Source: Mesorhizobium atlanticum
GTDB lineage: Bacteria > Pseudomonadota > Alphaproteobacteria > Rhizobiales > Rhizobiaceae
Reading direction: 5' to 3'
DNA length: 64,000 nucleotides
Assembly: GCF_003289965.1 (NCBI RefSeq)
Contig: NZ_QMBQ01000001.1
Span: forward strand, 62,001 to 126,000
The notes beneath the pieces are model-generated. The model was given only the letters and a program-made list of their open reading frames with translations, did not search any database and was not told where the DNA came from. A program made the position numbers and the translations under genes. Each line of letters starts with the position of its first letter. Position 1 is the first letter of the stretch. This document shows positions 1 to 8,997 of the stretch, in pieces.

Positions 1-1121
1 ACGGGATGCGACGTGAAATGAACCTTGAATAGCGACCCAAGGCCGACGCATTGGCCGGCAAGACCGTGCTTTCCGAATGAGGCTGTGACGCCGTCGCGCA
101 GGGATTCGCCGAGACGATCGAGATGGGCGAAGCTTTCCTTCGTCAGCGCCCGCATCGAGGCAAGGCCGGCGCGCATCGTCACCGGATTGGCGGTGAAGGT
201 GCCGCCATGCGGAAGCGCCGGCTTGCCTCCGGTCGGATCGAACACCGCCATGATATCGGCGCGCCCGCCCACGGCGCCGACCGGAAAACCGCCGCCGATG
301 ATTTTTCCAAGCGCCGTCAGGTCGGGCTCGATGCCCCACAAGCCTTGCGCACCCGACCATCCGAGGCGAAACGAGATGACCTCGTCGAAGATCACCAGCG
401 CCCCCGCCGCGTGGGCGATCTCGACCATGGCCTGGAGATAGTCACGGCGGGCCGGGATGAGGCCGGCCCGGTTGGGCATCGGGTCGATCAGCACGGCCGC
501 GATGGTGTCGCCCTCGGCGGCGAAGACGGCGCGCAACGCCTCGGTGTCGTTGAAGGGCACGGCGATCACGTCGCCCAGCACGCCGCGCGGCGTGCCCCTG
601 GCATAGGGCGTCGACCTCGGCAGGTCGCCCCAGTTGGCCGGCGAGGAATCCAGGCTCACTTCGGCGAAATCATAGGAGCCGTGATAGGCGCCCTCGATCT
701 TGACGATCTTCGGCCGCAAGGTGAAGGCGCGCGCCGCCTTGATCGCCATCATCACGCCCTCCGTGCCGGAGTTGGTGAAACGGACCTGGTCGACCGAGGG
801 CAGCCGCTCGACCAGCAGGTCGGCGAGCTCGATCTCGCTCAGCGTCGGGGCGCCGAAGGCTGTGCCGAGGGGCAGCTGCCCGGCCACGGCCGCGGTGACG
901 TCGGGATGGGCATAGCCATGGATCATCGCGGTGAAATTGTTGATGCAGTCGTAATAGGCATTGCCGTCGACATCCCAGACCCTGCAGCCCTCGCCGCGCG
1001 CGGCGTAGATCGGAAAGGGATCGACAAAGACCGTGGTGCGCGTGTTGCCGCCCGGCATCACCTTCCTGGCGCGCTCGAACAGGGTTTTCGATCCGGGCAT
1101 GGCGTCGGGATAATGCGGCAT
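1..1121 (-). CDS. Class III PLP-dependent aminotransferase, glutamate-1-semialdehyde aminomutase-like (3' end cut by the window edge)
   Basis: The minus strand is open from an ATG at 1121 to the window edge, about 373 residues, so the C-terminus is missing. The N-terminus reads like this family (an RARKVMPGGNTR segment followed by YDCINNFTAMIHGYAHP). The PLP lysine lies in ALGKIIGGGFPVGA, preceded by the FDEVISFR segment that holds the cofactor-binding Asp. GGAGAG sits just upstream of the start. Substrate is unknown: the subgroup includes glutamate-1-semialdehyde aminomutase and many catabolic aminotransferases. A GlxA-type regulator lies 133 bp upstream on the same strand, which favours a catabolic amine or amino-acid role over haem synthesis. 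That role is inference; the family call is secure. Confidence 0.88.
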   Translation of the reverse strand, partial: MPHYPDAMPGSKTLFERARKVMPGGNTRTTVFVDPFPIYAARGEGCRVWDVDGNAYYDCINNFTAMIHGYAHPDVTAAVAGQLPLGTAFGAPTLSEIELADLLVERLPSVDQVRFTNSGTEGVMMAIKAARAFTLRPKIVKIEGAYHGSYDFAEVSLDSSPANWGDLPRSTPYARGTPRGVLGDVIAVPFNDTEALRAVFAAEGDTIAAVLIDPMPNRAGLIPARRDYLQAMVEIAHAAGALVIFDEVISFRLGWSGAQGLWGIEPDLTALGKIIGGGFPVGAVGGRADIMAVFDPTGGKPALPHGGTFTANPVTMRAGLASMRALTKESFAHLDRLGESLRDGVTASFGKHGLAGQCVGLGSLFKVHFTSHP

Positions 1122-1254
1122 GGCTCTCCGAGGCGACTCGACGGCTCAAACAGCGGCGCAACGGCCGCAGGTCACGAAGCTTGGGTTCGTTTCCTTGCCG
1201 GCGCAATCGGCCAGGCCGGGCATGCGACCCGACCAGGGTCATGGCGGATCCGCA

Positions 1255-2232
1255 TCATTTCGCGGCAACTGCCGCAGCGCGGTTCGGGTGCCTCAGATGC
1301 GTCGGCGTGATGCCGGTCTGCTGGCGGAAGACGCGGCTGAAATGGCCGGCATTGGCAAAGCCGCAGCGATAGGCGATCTCGCCGATGGCGAGGTCGCTGC
1401 CTTCCAGCAGCGACTTTGCATAATGCACCCGCAGCGCCAGATAGGCGGCCATCGGGCCGATGCCGAGCTCGGTGCCGAACAGACGCTCGAGCTGGCGGCG
1501 CGAGCAGTTCATCCTGGCGGCGATCTCGGCAACCGAGAGCGTCTCCTGCAAATTGCTTTCCATCAGGAGCAGCGCCCGCTTCACCGCGCGGCTCGCGGCC
1601 GCGGGGAAGAGGTCGCCGACAGGCTGCACGTCGCGGCTGGAGCGGATACGGTCGAGCACCAGGATCTTGGCCGCCTTCTCCGCCGCCTTCTGGCCGATGA
1701 ATTGCGAGACGAAATAGCCGGCGAGGTCGGCGGCACCCGTGCCGCCGGCGCAGGTGGCGCGGCCGCGATCGACAGAATAGAGGCTGTCGGCATGCGCGCT
1801 CACATCGGGGAACTCGGCGCGGAAATCCTTGATGTGGAACCAGCTGACGGCGGCGCTGTAGCCGTCGAGCAGGCCGTAGCGCGCCAAAACGAAGCTGCCG
1901 GTGCAGAGCGCGGTGAGCGGCACGCCCTTTTCGGCGGCGCGCATCAGGAACGCCTCCTTTTCCGAACTCAGCCTGCGGCTGGTGTCGAGCAGGCCGCCGA
2001 CCACCACGACATTGTCGAAATCCTCGGGATTGCCCATCGCGCGGGTCGGCAGCAATTCGACGCCGCAGCTGGCGCGGATCGGCAGGCCGCGCTCGCCGAC
2101 GATCTCCCAGTCGAACTCGACCCGGCGGCTGCGGTCGCCCTCGTCGCCGGCGAGCCTCAGCGTGTCGATGAACAGCGACAGCGGCGAGAGCGTGAAATCG
2201 CGCACCAGCAGGAATGCGAACTTCTTGGCCAT
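1255..2232 (-). CDS. GlxA family AraC-type transcriptional regulator (DJ-1/PfpI domain plus HTH)
   Basis: 325 residues from the ATG at 2232, which has GGAAG upstream; the frame stays open further upstream but that part is arginine/proline-rich, non-family sequence. Residues 1 to about 165 form a DJ-1/PfpI-like amidotransferase fold with a nucleophile-elbow-like cysteine (TALCTGS, Cys110). Residues about 220-320 are an AraC double helix-turn-helix (SVAEIAARMNCSRRQLERLF, then IAYRCGFANAGHFSRVFR). Regulators of this type usually control amine or amino-acid catabolism and sense a small ligand through the N-terminal domain. It lies directly upstream of the aminotransferase on the same strand, so that gene is the likeliest target. 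Ligand unknown. Confidence 0.9.
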   Translation of the reverse strand: MAKKFAFLLVRDFTLSPLSLFIDTLRLAGDEGDRSRRVEFDWEIVGERGLPIRASCGVELLPTRAMGNPEDFDNVVVVGGLLDTSRRLSSEKEAFLMRAAEKGVPLTALCTGSFVLARYGLLDGYSAAVSWFHIKDFRAEFPDVSAHADSLYSVDRGRATCAGGTGAADLAGYFVSQFIGQKAAEKAAKILVLDRIRSSRDVQPVGDLFPAAASRAVKRALLLMESNLQETLSVAEIAARMNCSRRQLERLFGTELGIGPMAAYLALRVHYAKSLLEGSDLAIGEIAYRCGFANAGHFSRVFRQQTGITPTHLRHPNRAAAVAAK

Positions 2233-2345
2233 CTGCTTCCGGGATCGTTCATCGTTCGACCGCAGCTTAGGCGGAAATCCGTGCGGCGAGCCTTCTGAAT
2301 ACGACGTGCATGAGGTCGCAACACCATTCGGCCGCGAGCGGCAGC

Positions 2346-2693
2346 CTAGTGTCGCTCGGCGGCGCGGCTCACCCACGTGATGACGAAGCGCCCCAGGACA
2401 ATCCCCACGACACCCGTCGCCGCCTTGAGCAGGGCATCGAGAACCCGCGCATGGCGGCCCGGGTCGAACAGCTGCAGGAATTCGAGAGCGCCGGCCACCG
2501 CGCAAATGAACAGCACCGTCTGCGTCACGCGGGACGGGAACCCGAGCGCCAGGGCCACTCCCAGCAGGACGTAGGCCAAAGCGCGTTCGATGTTGGGGTC
2601 GCACAGATGTGGCCGCAGTTCGATGGGCGACAGCGTTGCAAAGGTGATGAGGGCCAGCAGGGCGAGCGCGGCGAGACGGGAAATGGAGGTCAT
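2346..2693 (-). CDS. VanZ-like small integral membrane protein
   Basis: 115 residues starting MTSISRLAAL, with AGCGGG before the ATG. A hydrophobic N-terminal helix leads to TFATLSPIELRPH, then two or three more membrane segments (ALAYVLLGVALALGFP, TVLFICAVAGALEFLQLF) and a conserved-looking LFDPGRHARVLDALLKAATG. This matches the VanZ-like family of polytopic proteins, whose rhizobial members have no known function. An earlier in-frame start would add a proline/arginine-rich head before the first membrane helix and is less likely. It is encoded upstream of the GlxA-type regulator on the same strand. Confidence 0.72.
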   Translation of the reverse strand: MTSISRLAALALLALITFATLSPIELRPHLCDPNIERALAYVLLGVALALGFPSRVTQTVLFICAVAGALEFLQLFDPGRHARVLDALLKAATGVVGIVLGRFVITWVSRAAERH

Positions 2694-2815
2694 ACCCGCT
2701 CTTACAGGCTGCCGGCTGTCATAACAATATTGCCGGTGCCGGCCATGGATCGGTCCGCCCACGCCGGCGGCGCCCGTGCCTTCCCGGCGATGGAATGGGT
2801 CTGGCACAAAGGCCG

Positions 2816-3787
2816 TCAGATCGACACGGCATCGGCGCCCCTGCCCGGCAGCGGCTGTCTGAAATCCTTCCGGTCGTTCAACGATGCCCGATACGCCATC
2901 GGCGACTTGCCGTTAACGCGTTTGAAGGCGTTGCTGAAAGCGCTCTCCGATGTGTAGCCGAGCGTGCGGGCGACGACGGCCACGGGCGTCCGCTCCTCGC
3001 GCAAGGCGCGCTCGGCAAGGCGCATGCGCCACTCGGTCAGATAGGTCAGCGGCGCGACGCCGGCGATCGTCCTGAAATGGACGGCGAATGAGGTGCGCGA
3101 CATGGCACAGGCTTTCGCCAGCTCCTCCAGATGCCAGGCACGGGCCGGGTCGCCATGCATCAGGCGCAGCGCCGGCGCGATGCGCGGCTCGGCCAGCGCC
3201 TTGAGCCAGCCGGCGGGCATCAGGCTCGCCCTGTCGAGATGCGAGCGCAGGATTTCGATGAAGAGCAGTTGCGTCAGCTGCGCCGAGGCGAGCTCAGCGC
3301 CCGGCTGGGCGGCGTCCCTCTCCTCGATCAGCCGGTCGAGCAGCCAGCGGAAAATGGCCGCCTGTGGCGATGCCGCGCGCGTGTGGATCCATGGCGGCAG
3401 CAAATCCGCCAGCAGCCCACCGCGCGCCGGATCGAGCAGGACATGGCCGCCGATATGGGCGAATTCCGAGCCGTCGCCGAGCGTCACCAGCGTGCGGCCG
3501 GCGCCGGTGAACAGGCTCATCGCGTCGACTGGTGGAACGCCTGGGTCGCTGGCGAGCACGAAGCCGCGCCGCGCGGCCAGCAACCCGACATCGCCTGTCT
3601 CGAAGCGGAAGGGTTCTGGCTCGCCTTCGAGGGTGACCCAGCAGCTGCCCTTCACCACGGCGAAGAACTTGATCTTGTCGCGTCCGGGGAAGCTGATCGC
3701 CCACGGGCCGCCGGCGGTGAAGCCGCCCGTGACGACCGCCTCGGCATTGGTGAGCGTGAGAACATCGGAGAAGGGATCGACGGTCAT
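2816..3787 (-). CDS. AraC family transcriptional regulator with N-terminal cupin domain
   Basis: 323 residues. The start chosen is MTVDPFSDVL with GAGAG upstream; an in-frame ATG at 3826 has no Shine-Dalgarno. Residues about 5-200 form a cupin-type sensor domain (FAVVKGSCWVTLEGE, FETGDVGLLAARRGFVL). Residues about 205-300 carry the double HTH (LEELAKACAMSRTSFAVHFR and VARTLGYTSESAFSNAFKRV followed by SPMAYR). It is divergent from an NAD-dependent reductase at 3905 with about 117 bp between them, so it probably regulates that gene. A paralogue with the same domain order and the same kind of divergent reductase partner lies at 58.7-59.6 kb. Inducer unknown. Confidence 0.9.
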   Translation of the reverse strand: MTVDPFSDVLTLTNAEAVVTGGFTAGGPWAISFPGRDKIKFFAVVKGSCWVTLEGEPEPFRFETGDVGLLAARRGFVLASDPGVPPVDAMSLFTGAGRTLVTLGDGSEFAHIGGHVLLDPARGGLLADLLPPWIHTRAASPQAAIFRWLLDRLIEERDAAQPGAELASAQLTQLLFIEILRSHLDRASLMPAGWLKALAEPRIAPALRLMHGDPARAWHLEELAKACAMSRTSFAVHFRTIAGVAPLTYLTEWRMRLAERALREERTPVAVVARTLGYTSESAFSNAFKRVNGKSPMAYRASLNDRKDFRQPLPGRGADAVSI

Positions 3788-3904
3788 CTTCGTACTCTCG
3801 CGCAGGAAATGCGGATTTTCAAGCATTCACAGTACAGAAGTGCCGTCCTACCTACCGCCCATTGCGACGCATGCGGCGCTCCATTCCAAACTCAGAGGCA
3901 TCAA

Positions 3905-4933
3905 ATGACCGACAAACTCGTCCTGGTGACCGGCGGCACCGGCTTCATCGCGCAACACTGCATCCTGGCGCTGCTGAACGCGGGCTACCGCGTGCGCACG
4001 ACCATCCGCTCGCCCGGCCGTGAAGCCGAGGTGCGCGCGCATCTCAAGGTCGGCGGCGTCGATGCGGGCGACCGCCTCTCCTTCGCCAACGCCGATCTCA
4101 CCGACGACCGCGGATGGGCGGAAGCGGTGGCCGGATGCGACTATGTAATGCATGGCGCCTCGCCCACGCCTTCCGGCGACCAGACCCGCGAGGAGGATTG
4201 GATCGGGCCCGCCGTCAACGGCAACCTTCAGGTGCTCAGGGCCGCGCGCGACGCCGGCGTCAACCGTGTCGTGCTGACATCGGCCTTCGGCGCGATCGGC
4301 GTCGGCCACAAGCCGGACCACCGGCGGCCCTTCGACGAAACCGACTGGAGCGACCTCAACGGCAATGTCGCGCCCTATCAGAAGTCGAAGACGCTCGCCG
4401 AGCGCGCCGCCTGGGATTTCGTGGCGCGCGAAGGCAACGGGCTGGAACTGGCGGCGGTCAATCCGGTCGCCGTCTATGGGCCGGTGCTGGGCGCCGACTA
4501 TTCGCACTCGATCAGGCTGATCGCCAACATGCTGGAGGGGCAGCCGGGATGCATCAATGTCAGTTCCTGCTGCGTCGATGTGCGCGACGTGGCGGACCTG
4601 CATCTGCGCGCCATGACCGACCCGGCCGCCAAGGGCGAGCGATTCCTCGCGACCGTCGGCGAGAGCATGTGGATGGTCGAGATCGCCGAACTGCTGCGGC
4701 AGCGGCTGGGCAAGGTCGCCGAGAAGGTGTCGACGCAGGTGTGGCCCGACGAGCAAGTGCGCATCGCCGGCGAGACCAACGCGCAGCTCAAAGGCGTGGT
4801 GCCGCTGCTCCACTACGACATGAGCGCGACGGGCAGGAAGGCCGAGCGCCTGCTGGGCTGGACGCCCCGCTCGCGGGAGGAAGCGATCCTATCCTGCGCC
4901 GAGAGCCTGGTCCGACTTGGCCTGCGCGGCTGA
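3905..4933 (+). CDS. NAD(P)-dependent epimerase/dehydratase, dihydroflavonol-4-reductase-like extended SDR
   Basis: 342 residues. The Rossmann motif VTGGTGFIAQH is at residues 8-18 and the catalytic Tyr158-x3-Lys162 pair is in APYQKSKTLAER, with Thr/Ser125-126 in LTSAFGA. The order and spacing fit extended SDRs of the dihydroflavonol reductase / aldehyde reductase group, which reduce carbonyl compounds with NAD(P)H in the cytoplasm. Substrate cannot be read from the sequence. It is divergent from the AraC/cupin regulator, its likely controller, and is followed by a hairpin repeat and then an unrelated molybdenum enzyme operon. Confidence 0.9.
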   Translation: MTDKLVLVTGGTGFIAQHCILALLNAGYRVRTTIRSPGREAEVRAHLKVGGVDAGDRLSFANADLTDDRGWAEAVAGCDYVMHGASPTPSGDQTREEDWIGPAVNGNLQVLRAARDAGVNRVVLTSAFGAIGVGHKPDHRRPFDETDWSDLNGNVAPYQKSKTLAERAAWDFVAREGNGLELAAVNPVAVYGPVLGADYSHSIRLIANMLEGQPGCINVSSCCVDVRDVADLHLRAMTDPAAKGERFLATVGESMWMVEIAELLRQRLGKVAEKVSTQVWPDEQVRIAGETNAQLKGVVPLLHYDMSATGRKAERLLGWTPRSREEAILSCAESLVRLGLRG

Positions 4934-5020
4934 GCTTCCTTGAACGACGCGCGGGGCCGGTGCATGGTTCGCGCGCGCTTTCGGCGACCGCCTGGCGGCG
5001 ACGGATAATCTCCAACGCCG

Positions 5021-5080
5021 GCGCTGCCCCTCATCCGCCCTTCGGGCACCTTCTCCCCGTATAGAGACGGGGAGAAGGAA
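5021..5080. repeat. Intergenic hairpin repeat
   Basis: A perfect 12-bp inverted repeat (5049-5060 with 5067-5078, 6-nt loop) follows a CCCCTCATCCGCCCTTCGGG lead. Similar hairpins are scattered between genes in rhizobial genomes. It lies downstream of the reductase and could end its transcript, but there is no T-run, so I treat it as a repeat first. Confidence 0.6.
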
Positions 5081-5220
5081 CTGGCCGCCACGCCCTGGCC
5101 CGGCCGCTGGGCGCATCTGGAGCATGGCTCTGGCCCAACCCGCACATGCATGAACGGGATGGCCATTATAACCAGAGGCTTTATAACGGTCGCTGACAAA
5201 GCGATCACCAAGGGGAGACG

Positions 5221-6081
5221 ATGCGTTACATACGTCCGCTTTCAATCGAAGATGCCGTTGGCGAGCTCGCCAAGGCGGTAGGACCGGCCGCCATCCTGGC
5301 CGGGGGCAGCGACCTGCTGGTGAGGATGAAGGGCGGCTTCGTCGAGCCTGAGCTGATCGTCGACATCAAGCGCATAGGCGGCCTGAGCGACGTCACCGAG
5401 ACGGCGGAAGGCTTCCGGATCGGCGCCGCGGTGCCCTGCGCGGTGCTGGGCGAGAACAAGGCGCTGCGCAAGGCATGGCCGGGCGTGGTCGAGGCGGCGA
5501 ACCTGATCGGCTCCAAGCAGGTGCAGGGCCGCTGCACCATCACCGGCAATCTGTGCAACGCCTCGCCCGCCGCCGATAGCGTGCCGGCGCTGGTGGCCGC
5601 CGGGGCGAAAGCGGTGGTCGCCGGACCTTCGGGCAAGCGCACCATCGCCGTCGAGACCGTGCCGACCGGACCGGGCCGCACCTCTTTGGCCAAGGGCGAG
5701 ATCGTCGAGGCGATCCTGCTCGACAAGCGTCCCGAGCATGCCGGCGACGCCTATCTGCGCTTCATTCCGCGCACCGAGATGGACATCGCGGTGGTGAGCG
5801 CGGGCGTGAACCTGACGCTGGATGACAAGGGCGCGATCAAGACCGCCCGCGTGGCGCTGGGCGCCGCGGCACCCACGGTGCTGCTTGTCGAGGAAGCGGG
5901 CCAGGTGCTGGTCGGCTCGAAGCTCGACGAAGCGACGATGGAACGGCTGGCGAAGATCTGCTCGGGCGCCTGCCGGCCGATCGACGACAAGCGCGGCACA
6001 ATCGAATTCAGACGTAAGGTCGCGGGCGTGCTGGCAAGGCGCGTCGCGGCAATCGCCTACAAGCGTGCGGGAGGCAAATAA
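5221..6081 (+). CDS. FAD-binding medium subunit of a molybdenum hydroxylase (CoxM-like)
   Basis: 286 residues with GGGGAGA before the ATG. The FAD-binding loop AILAGGSDLLVRMKGG and the second FAD motif ITGNLCNASPAADS match subunit M of xanthine dehydrogenase / CO dehydrogenase-type enzymes. The C-terminal third is the usual CO_deh_flav_C domain. It should pass electrons from the iron-sulfur subunit to an acceptor through FAD. It is the first gene of an M-S-L operon: its stop shares one base with the next ATG, implying translational coupling and equimolar synthesis. The organic substrate of the complex is unknown. Confidence 0.94.
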   Translation: MRYIRPLSIEDAVGELAKAVGPAAILAGGSDLLVRMKGGFVEPELIVDIKRIGGLSDVTETAEGFRIGAAVPCAVLGENKALRKAWPGVVEAANLIGSKQVQGRCTITGNLCNASPAADSVPALVAAGAKAVVAGPSGKRTIAVETVPTGPGRTSLAKGEIVEAILLDKRPEHAGDAYLRFIPRTEMDIAVVSAGVNLTLDDKGAIKTARVALGAAAPTVLLVEEAGQVLVGSKLDEATMERLAKICSGACRPIDDKRGTIEFRRKVAGVLARRVAAIAYKRAGGK

Positions 6082-6557
6082 TGGCCGGTGTAGCTGTATC
6101 AACCACGATCAACGGCGATGCCGTCGAATATCTGTGCCAGCCCGACGAGACGCTGCTGGAAGTGCTGCGCGATCGTCTCGGCCTGACCGGCGCCAAGGAA
6201 GGCTGCGGCACCGGCGACTGCGGCGCCTGCAGCGTCATAGTCGACGGCCGGCTGGTCTGCTCGTGCCTGGTGCTGGGCGCGGAAGCGGAAGGGCGCAAGG
6301 TCGAGACCATCGAAGGCATGGCGCATGGCGACCAGTTGCACCCGCTGCAGCAGAAGTTCCTGGAGCATGCGGCCCTGCAATGCGGCATCTGCACGCCAGG
6401 CTTCCTGATCGCGGCGAAGGACCTGCTCGCGAAAAACCCCTCGCCCACCGAGGAGGAAATCCGCTTCGGGCTGGCCGGCAATCTCTGCCGCTGCACCGGC
6501 TATGACAAGATCGTGCGCGCCGTCCAGGACGCGGCGAACGTGATGAAGGGAGCCTGA
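6081..6557 (+). CDS. Small [2Fe-2S] subunit of a molybdenum hydroxylase (CoxS-like)
   Basis: 158 residues. The plant-type [2Fe-2S] cluster is seen at Cys42, Cys47, Cys50 and Cys62 (GCGTGDCGACSV). The second, proximal cluster is at Cys101, Cys104, Cys136 and Cys138 (QCGICTPGF, LCRCTGY). Length and cysteine spacing are typical. It links the molybdenum site of the large subunit to the FAD subunit. It overlaps the upstream gene by one base and is 3 bp from the downstream one. Confidence 0.95.
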   Translation: MAGVAVSTTINGDAVEYLCQPDETLLEVLRDRLGLTGAKEGCGTGDCGACSVIVDGRLVCSCLVLGAEAEGRKVETIEGMAHGDQLHPLQQKFLEHAALQCGICTPGFLIAAKDLLAKNPSPTEEEIRFGLAGNLCRCTGYDKIVRAVQDAANVMKGA

Positions 6558-6560
6558 TCC

Positions 6561-8825
6561 ATGAATTTCGATCCGCGCTTTTCAGGACGCCAGTTCGCTT
6601 CCGTCGGCACGCGCCCGATCCGCCCCGACGGCGTCGACAAGGTGACGGGCCGCGCTCGCTACGGCGCCGACTTCAATATGGCCGGACAGCTGGTGGGCCG
6701 CGTGCTGCGCAGCCCGCACGCCCATGCGGTGATCAAGAAGATCGACACCTCGAAGGCGGAAAAGCTCGCCGGCGTGAAGGCGGTGATCACGGCGAAGGAC
6801 CTGCCGGACCTGACCGACGGCGATGCCGCCATGTATGACATCCTCGACAATTGCATGGCGCGCAAGAAGGCGCTCTATGACGGCCACGCGGTGGCCGCGG
6901 TGGCGGCGATCGACGCCCGCATCGCCCGCCAGGCGCTGAAGCTGATCGAGGTCGAGTATGAGGTGCTGCCGCATGTGACCGATGTCGACGAGGCCGCGCA
7001 CCACCATGCCCCGCTGATCAACGACCAGGTCTTCACCGAAGGCCTGGAGGAAAAGCCGGCGAAACCTTCCAACGTCACCAAGCGCACGCAGTTCGGCCAT
7101 GGCGATGTCCATGCCGGCTTCGCCAAGGCCGATTTCATCGTCGAGCGCTCGTACAAGACCGAGCAGACGCATCAGGGCTATATCGAGCCGCATGCCTGCG
7201 TGGCGAGCGTCAACCCGGACGGCACGGCGGACCTATGGGTCTGCACGCAGGGCCATTTCGTCTACCGCCAACACTGCGCCCAGCTGCTTGGTATGGAAGC
7301 CTCGAAGCTGCGCGTCACCTCTTCGGAAATCGGCGGCGGCTTCGGCGGCAAGACCCATGTCTGGGCCGAGCCGGTGGCGCTTGCGCTGTCGCGCAAGGCC
7401 GGCCGCCCCGTCAAGCTGGTGATGACCCGCGACGAGGTGTTCCGCGCCTCAGGGCCGACCAGCGCCACCTCGATCGACGTGAAGATCGGCGCCAGGAAGG
7501 ACGGCACGATCACCGCGGCGGAAGCGACGCTGCGCTATAGCTGCGGCCCCTATGCCGGCTCCTGGGCCGAGATCGGCGCGATGACGGCGTTCGCCTGCTA
7601 CAAGCTCGAGAACGTCAAGACCGTGGGCTACGAAGTGCTGGTCAACCGGCCGAAGACGGCGGCCTATCGCGCGCCGTCGGCGCCGATGGCGGCCTTCGCG
7701 GTGGAAAGCGCTGTCGACGAGCTTGCCCACGAGCTCGGCATGGACGCGGTGGACTTCCGCATCAAGAACGCCGCGCAGGAAGGCACCCGCGCCTCCTATG
7801 GCCCGGTCTACGGGCCGATCGGCATCGGCCCGACGCTGGAGGCGGTGAAGCACCATCCGCACATGAAGGCGCCGCTCAAAGCCAACCAGGGGCGCGGCAT
7901 GGCGTGCGGCTTCTGGTTCAATTTCGGCGGCCAGACCTGCACGGACCTGAACATCGGCATGGATGGCTCGGTGTCGCTGGCCGTGGGGACCGTCGACGTG
8001 GGTGGGTCCCGCGCGTCGCTGTCGCTGGTGGCGGCGGAGGAGCTCGGCATCGACTACAGCCATGTGAAGGCGATCGTCGCCGATACGTCTTCGCTCGGCT
8101 ACAACGACATGACCGACGGCAGCCGCGGCACCTTCTCGTCCTCGATGGCGACGATCTCGGCCGCGCGCAACGCGATCAAGATCCTGCGCGAGCGCGCCGC
8201 GCAGATGTGGGATATCCCGGTGGAGGACGTCACCTGGGAAAAGGGCCATGCGGTTGCCAAGGGCGAGAAATACGGCAACCTGTCGCCGCTGTCGCTGAAG
8301 GACATCGCGGCGAAGTCCGGCACGACCGGCGGGCCGATCGCCGGCCATAGCGAGCTTGTGGCCGACGGCGCGGGCGTCTCCTTCGCCACGCATATCTGCG
8401 ACGTCGAGGTCGACCCCGAGACCGGCTCGACCCGGGTGATCCGCTACACGGTGGTGCAGGATGCCGGCAAGGCGGTGCACCCGACCTATGTCGAGGGCCA
8501 GTACCAGGGCGGTGCGGCGCAAGGCATCGGCTGGGCGCTCAACGAGGAGTATATCTACGGCAAGGACGGGCGGCTGCAGAATGCGGGCTTCCTCGACTAC
8601 CGCATCCCGGTCTGCTCCGACCTGCCGATGATCGACACGCAGATCCTGGAAATCCCCAACCCCAACCACCCCTATGGCGTGCGCGGCGTTGGCGAGACCT
8701 CGATCGTGCCGCCGCTGGCGGCGATCGCCAACGCGGTGTCGAATGCGGTGGGCGTGCGCATGACCCACATCCCGATGTCGCCGCCGCGCATCCTCGCGGC
8801 GCTGGACGCGGAACGGGAAGGCTGA
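6561..8825 (+). CDS. Molybdopterin-binding large subunit, xanthine dehydrogenase family
   Basis: 754 residues. The N-terminal ald_Xan_dh_C domain begins near GRARYGADF. The molybdenum-cofactor motif GGGFGGKTHVW is central and the catalytic glutamate is Glu712 in RGVGETSIVPP. The active-site loop reads AYRAPSAP (residues 368-375) instead of the Cys-containing loop of form I CO dehydrogenase, so this is not an aerobic CO oxidiser of that type. It is a hydroxylase or aldehyde oxidase of undetermined substrate. It closes the M-S-L operon; a palindromic element and a MoaD/ThiS-like gene follow. Confidence 0.94.
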   Translation: MNFDPRFSGRQFASVGTRPIRPDGVDKVTGRARYGADFNMAGQLVGRVLRSPHAHAVIKKIDTSKAEKLAGVKAVITAKDLPDLTDGDAAMYDILDNCMARKKALYDGHAVAAVAAIDARIARQALKLIEVEYEVLPHVTDVDEAAHHHAPLINDQVFTEGLEEKPAKPSNVTKRTQFGHGDVHAGFAKADFIVERSYKTEQTHQGYIEPHACVASVNPDGTADLWVCTQGHFVYRQHCAQLLGMEASKLRVTSSEIGGGFGGKTHVWAEPVALALSRKAGRPVKLVMTRDEVFRASGPTSATSIDVKIGARKDGTITAAEATLRYSCGPYAGSWAEIGAMTAFACYKLENVKTVGYEVLVNRPKTAAYRAPSAPMAAFAVESAVDELAHELGMDAVDFRIKNAAQEGTRASYGPVYGPIGIGPTLEAVKHHPHMKAPLKANQGRGMACGFWFNFGGQTCTDLNIGMDGSVSLAVGTVDVGGSRASLSLVAAEELGIDYSHVKAIVADTSSLGYNDMTDGSRGTFSSSMATISAARNAIKILRERAAQMWDIPVEDVTWEKGHAVAKGEKYGNLSPLSLKDIAAKSGTTGGPIAGHSELVADGAGVSFATHICDVEVDPETGSTRVIRYTVVQDAGKAVHPTYVEGQYQGGAAQGIGWALNEEYIYGKDGRLQNAGFLDYRIPVCSDLPMIDTQILEIPNPNHPYGVRGVGETSIVPPLAAIANAVSNAVGVRMTHIPMSPPRILAALDAEREG

Positions 8826-8844
8826 GAGGTATTCTGGCTAGGGC

Positions 8845-8989
8845 AAGCTGTGTTGAGATTCAGGTCAGGCCGAGCCGAGAATGATGGTTTCCGAGAACCG
8901 GAGCGGAGCGTACTTGAAGTACGTGAGCACCGGAAGCGCAGGAAGCCGTCGTTCGCAGGCCGGCCTCACCTGAATATCGGCACAGCTTG
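8845..8989. repeat. 145-bp imperfect palindromic intergenic element
   Basis: The element opens with AAGCTGTG and closes with CACAGCTT. Inner arms TTCAGGTCAGGCC and GGCCTCACCTGAA pair, and the centre is CGTACTTGAAGTACG. It could fold into one long hairpin. From memory, elements with a CGGAGCGGAGCGTAC core recur in rhizobial intergenic regions; only one copy is seen here. It fills almost all the space between the molybdenum hydroxylase operon and the MoaD-like gene. Confidence 0.75.
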
Positions 8990-8997
8990 AGGCGGTA

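Noticed and set aside
123..1310. Long plus-strand open frame over the aminotransferase gene
   Set aside because: Its product is a His/Arg/Gly-rich shadow; the minus strand encodes a recognisable aminotransferase over the same bases.
5021..5080. Repeat hairpin as a rho-independent terminator
   Set aside because: The stem is strong but has no following T-run, and related hairpins are dispersed repeats.
6561..8825. Calling the molybdenum enzyme a form I CO dehydrogenase
   Set aside because: The active-site loop is AYRAPSAP and lacks the cysteine-containing loop of true CoxL.
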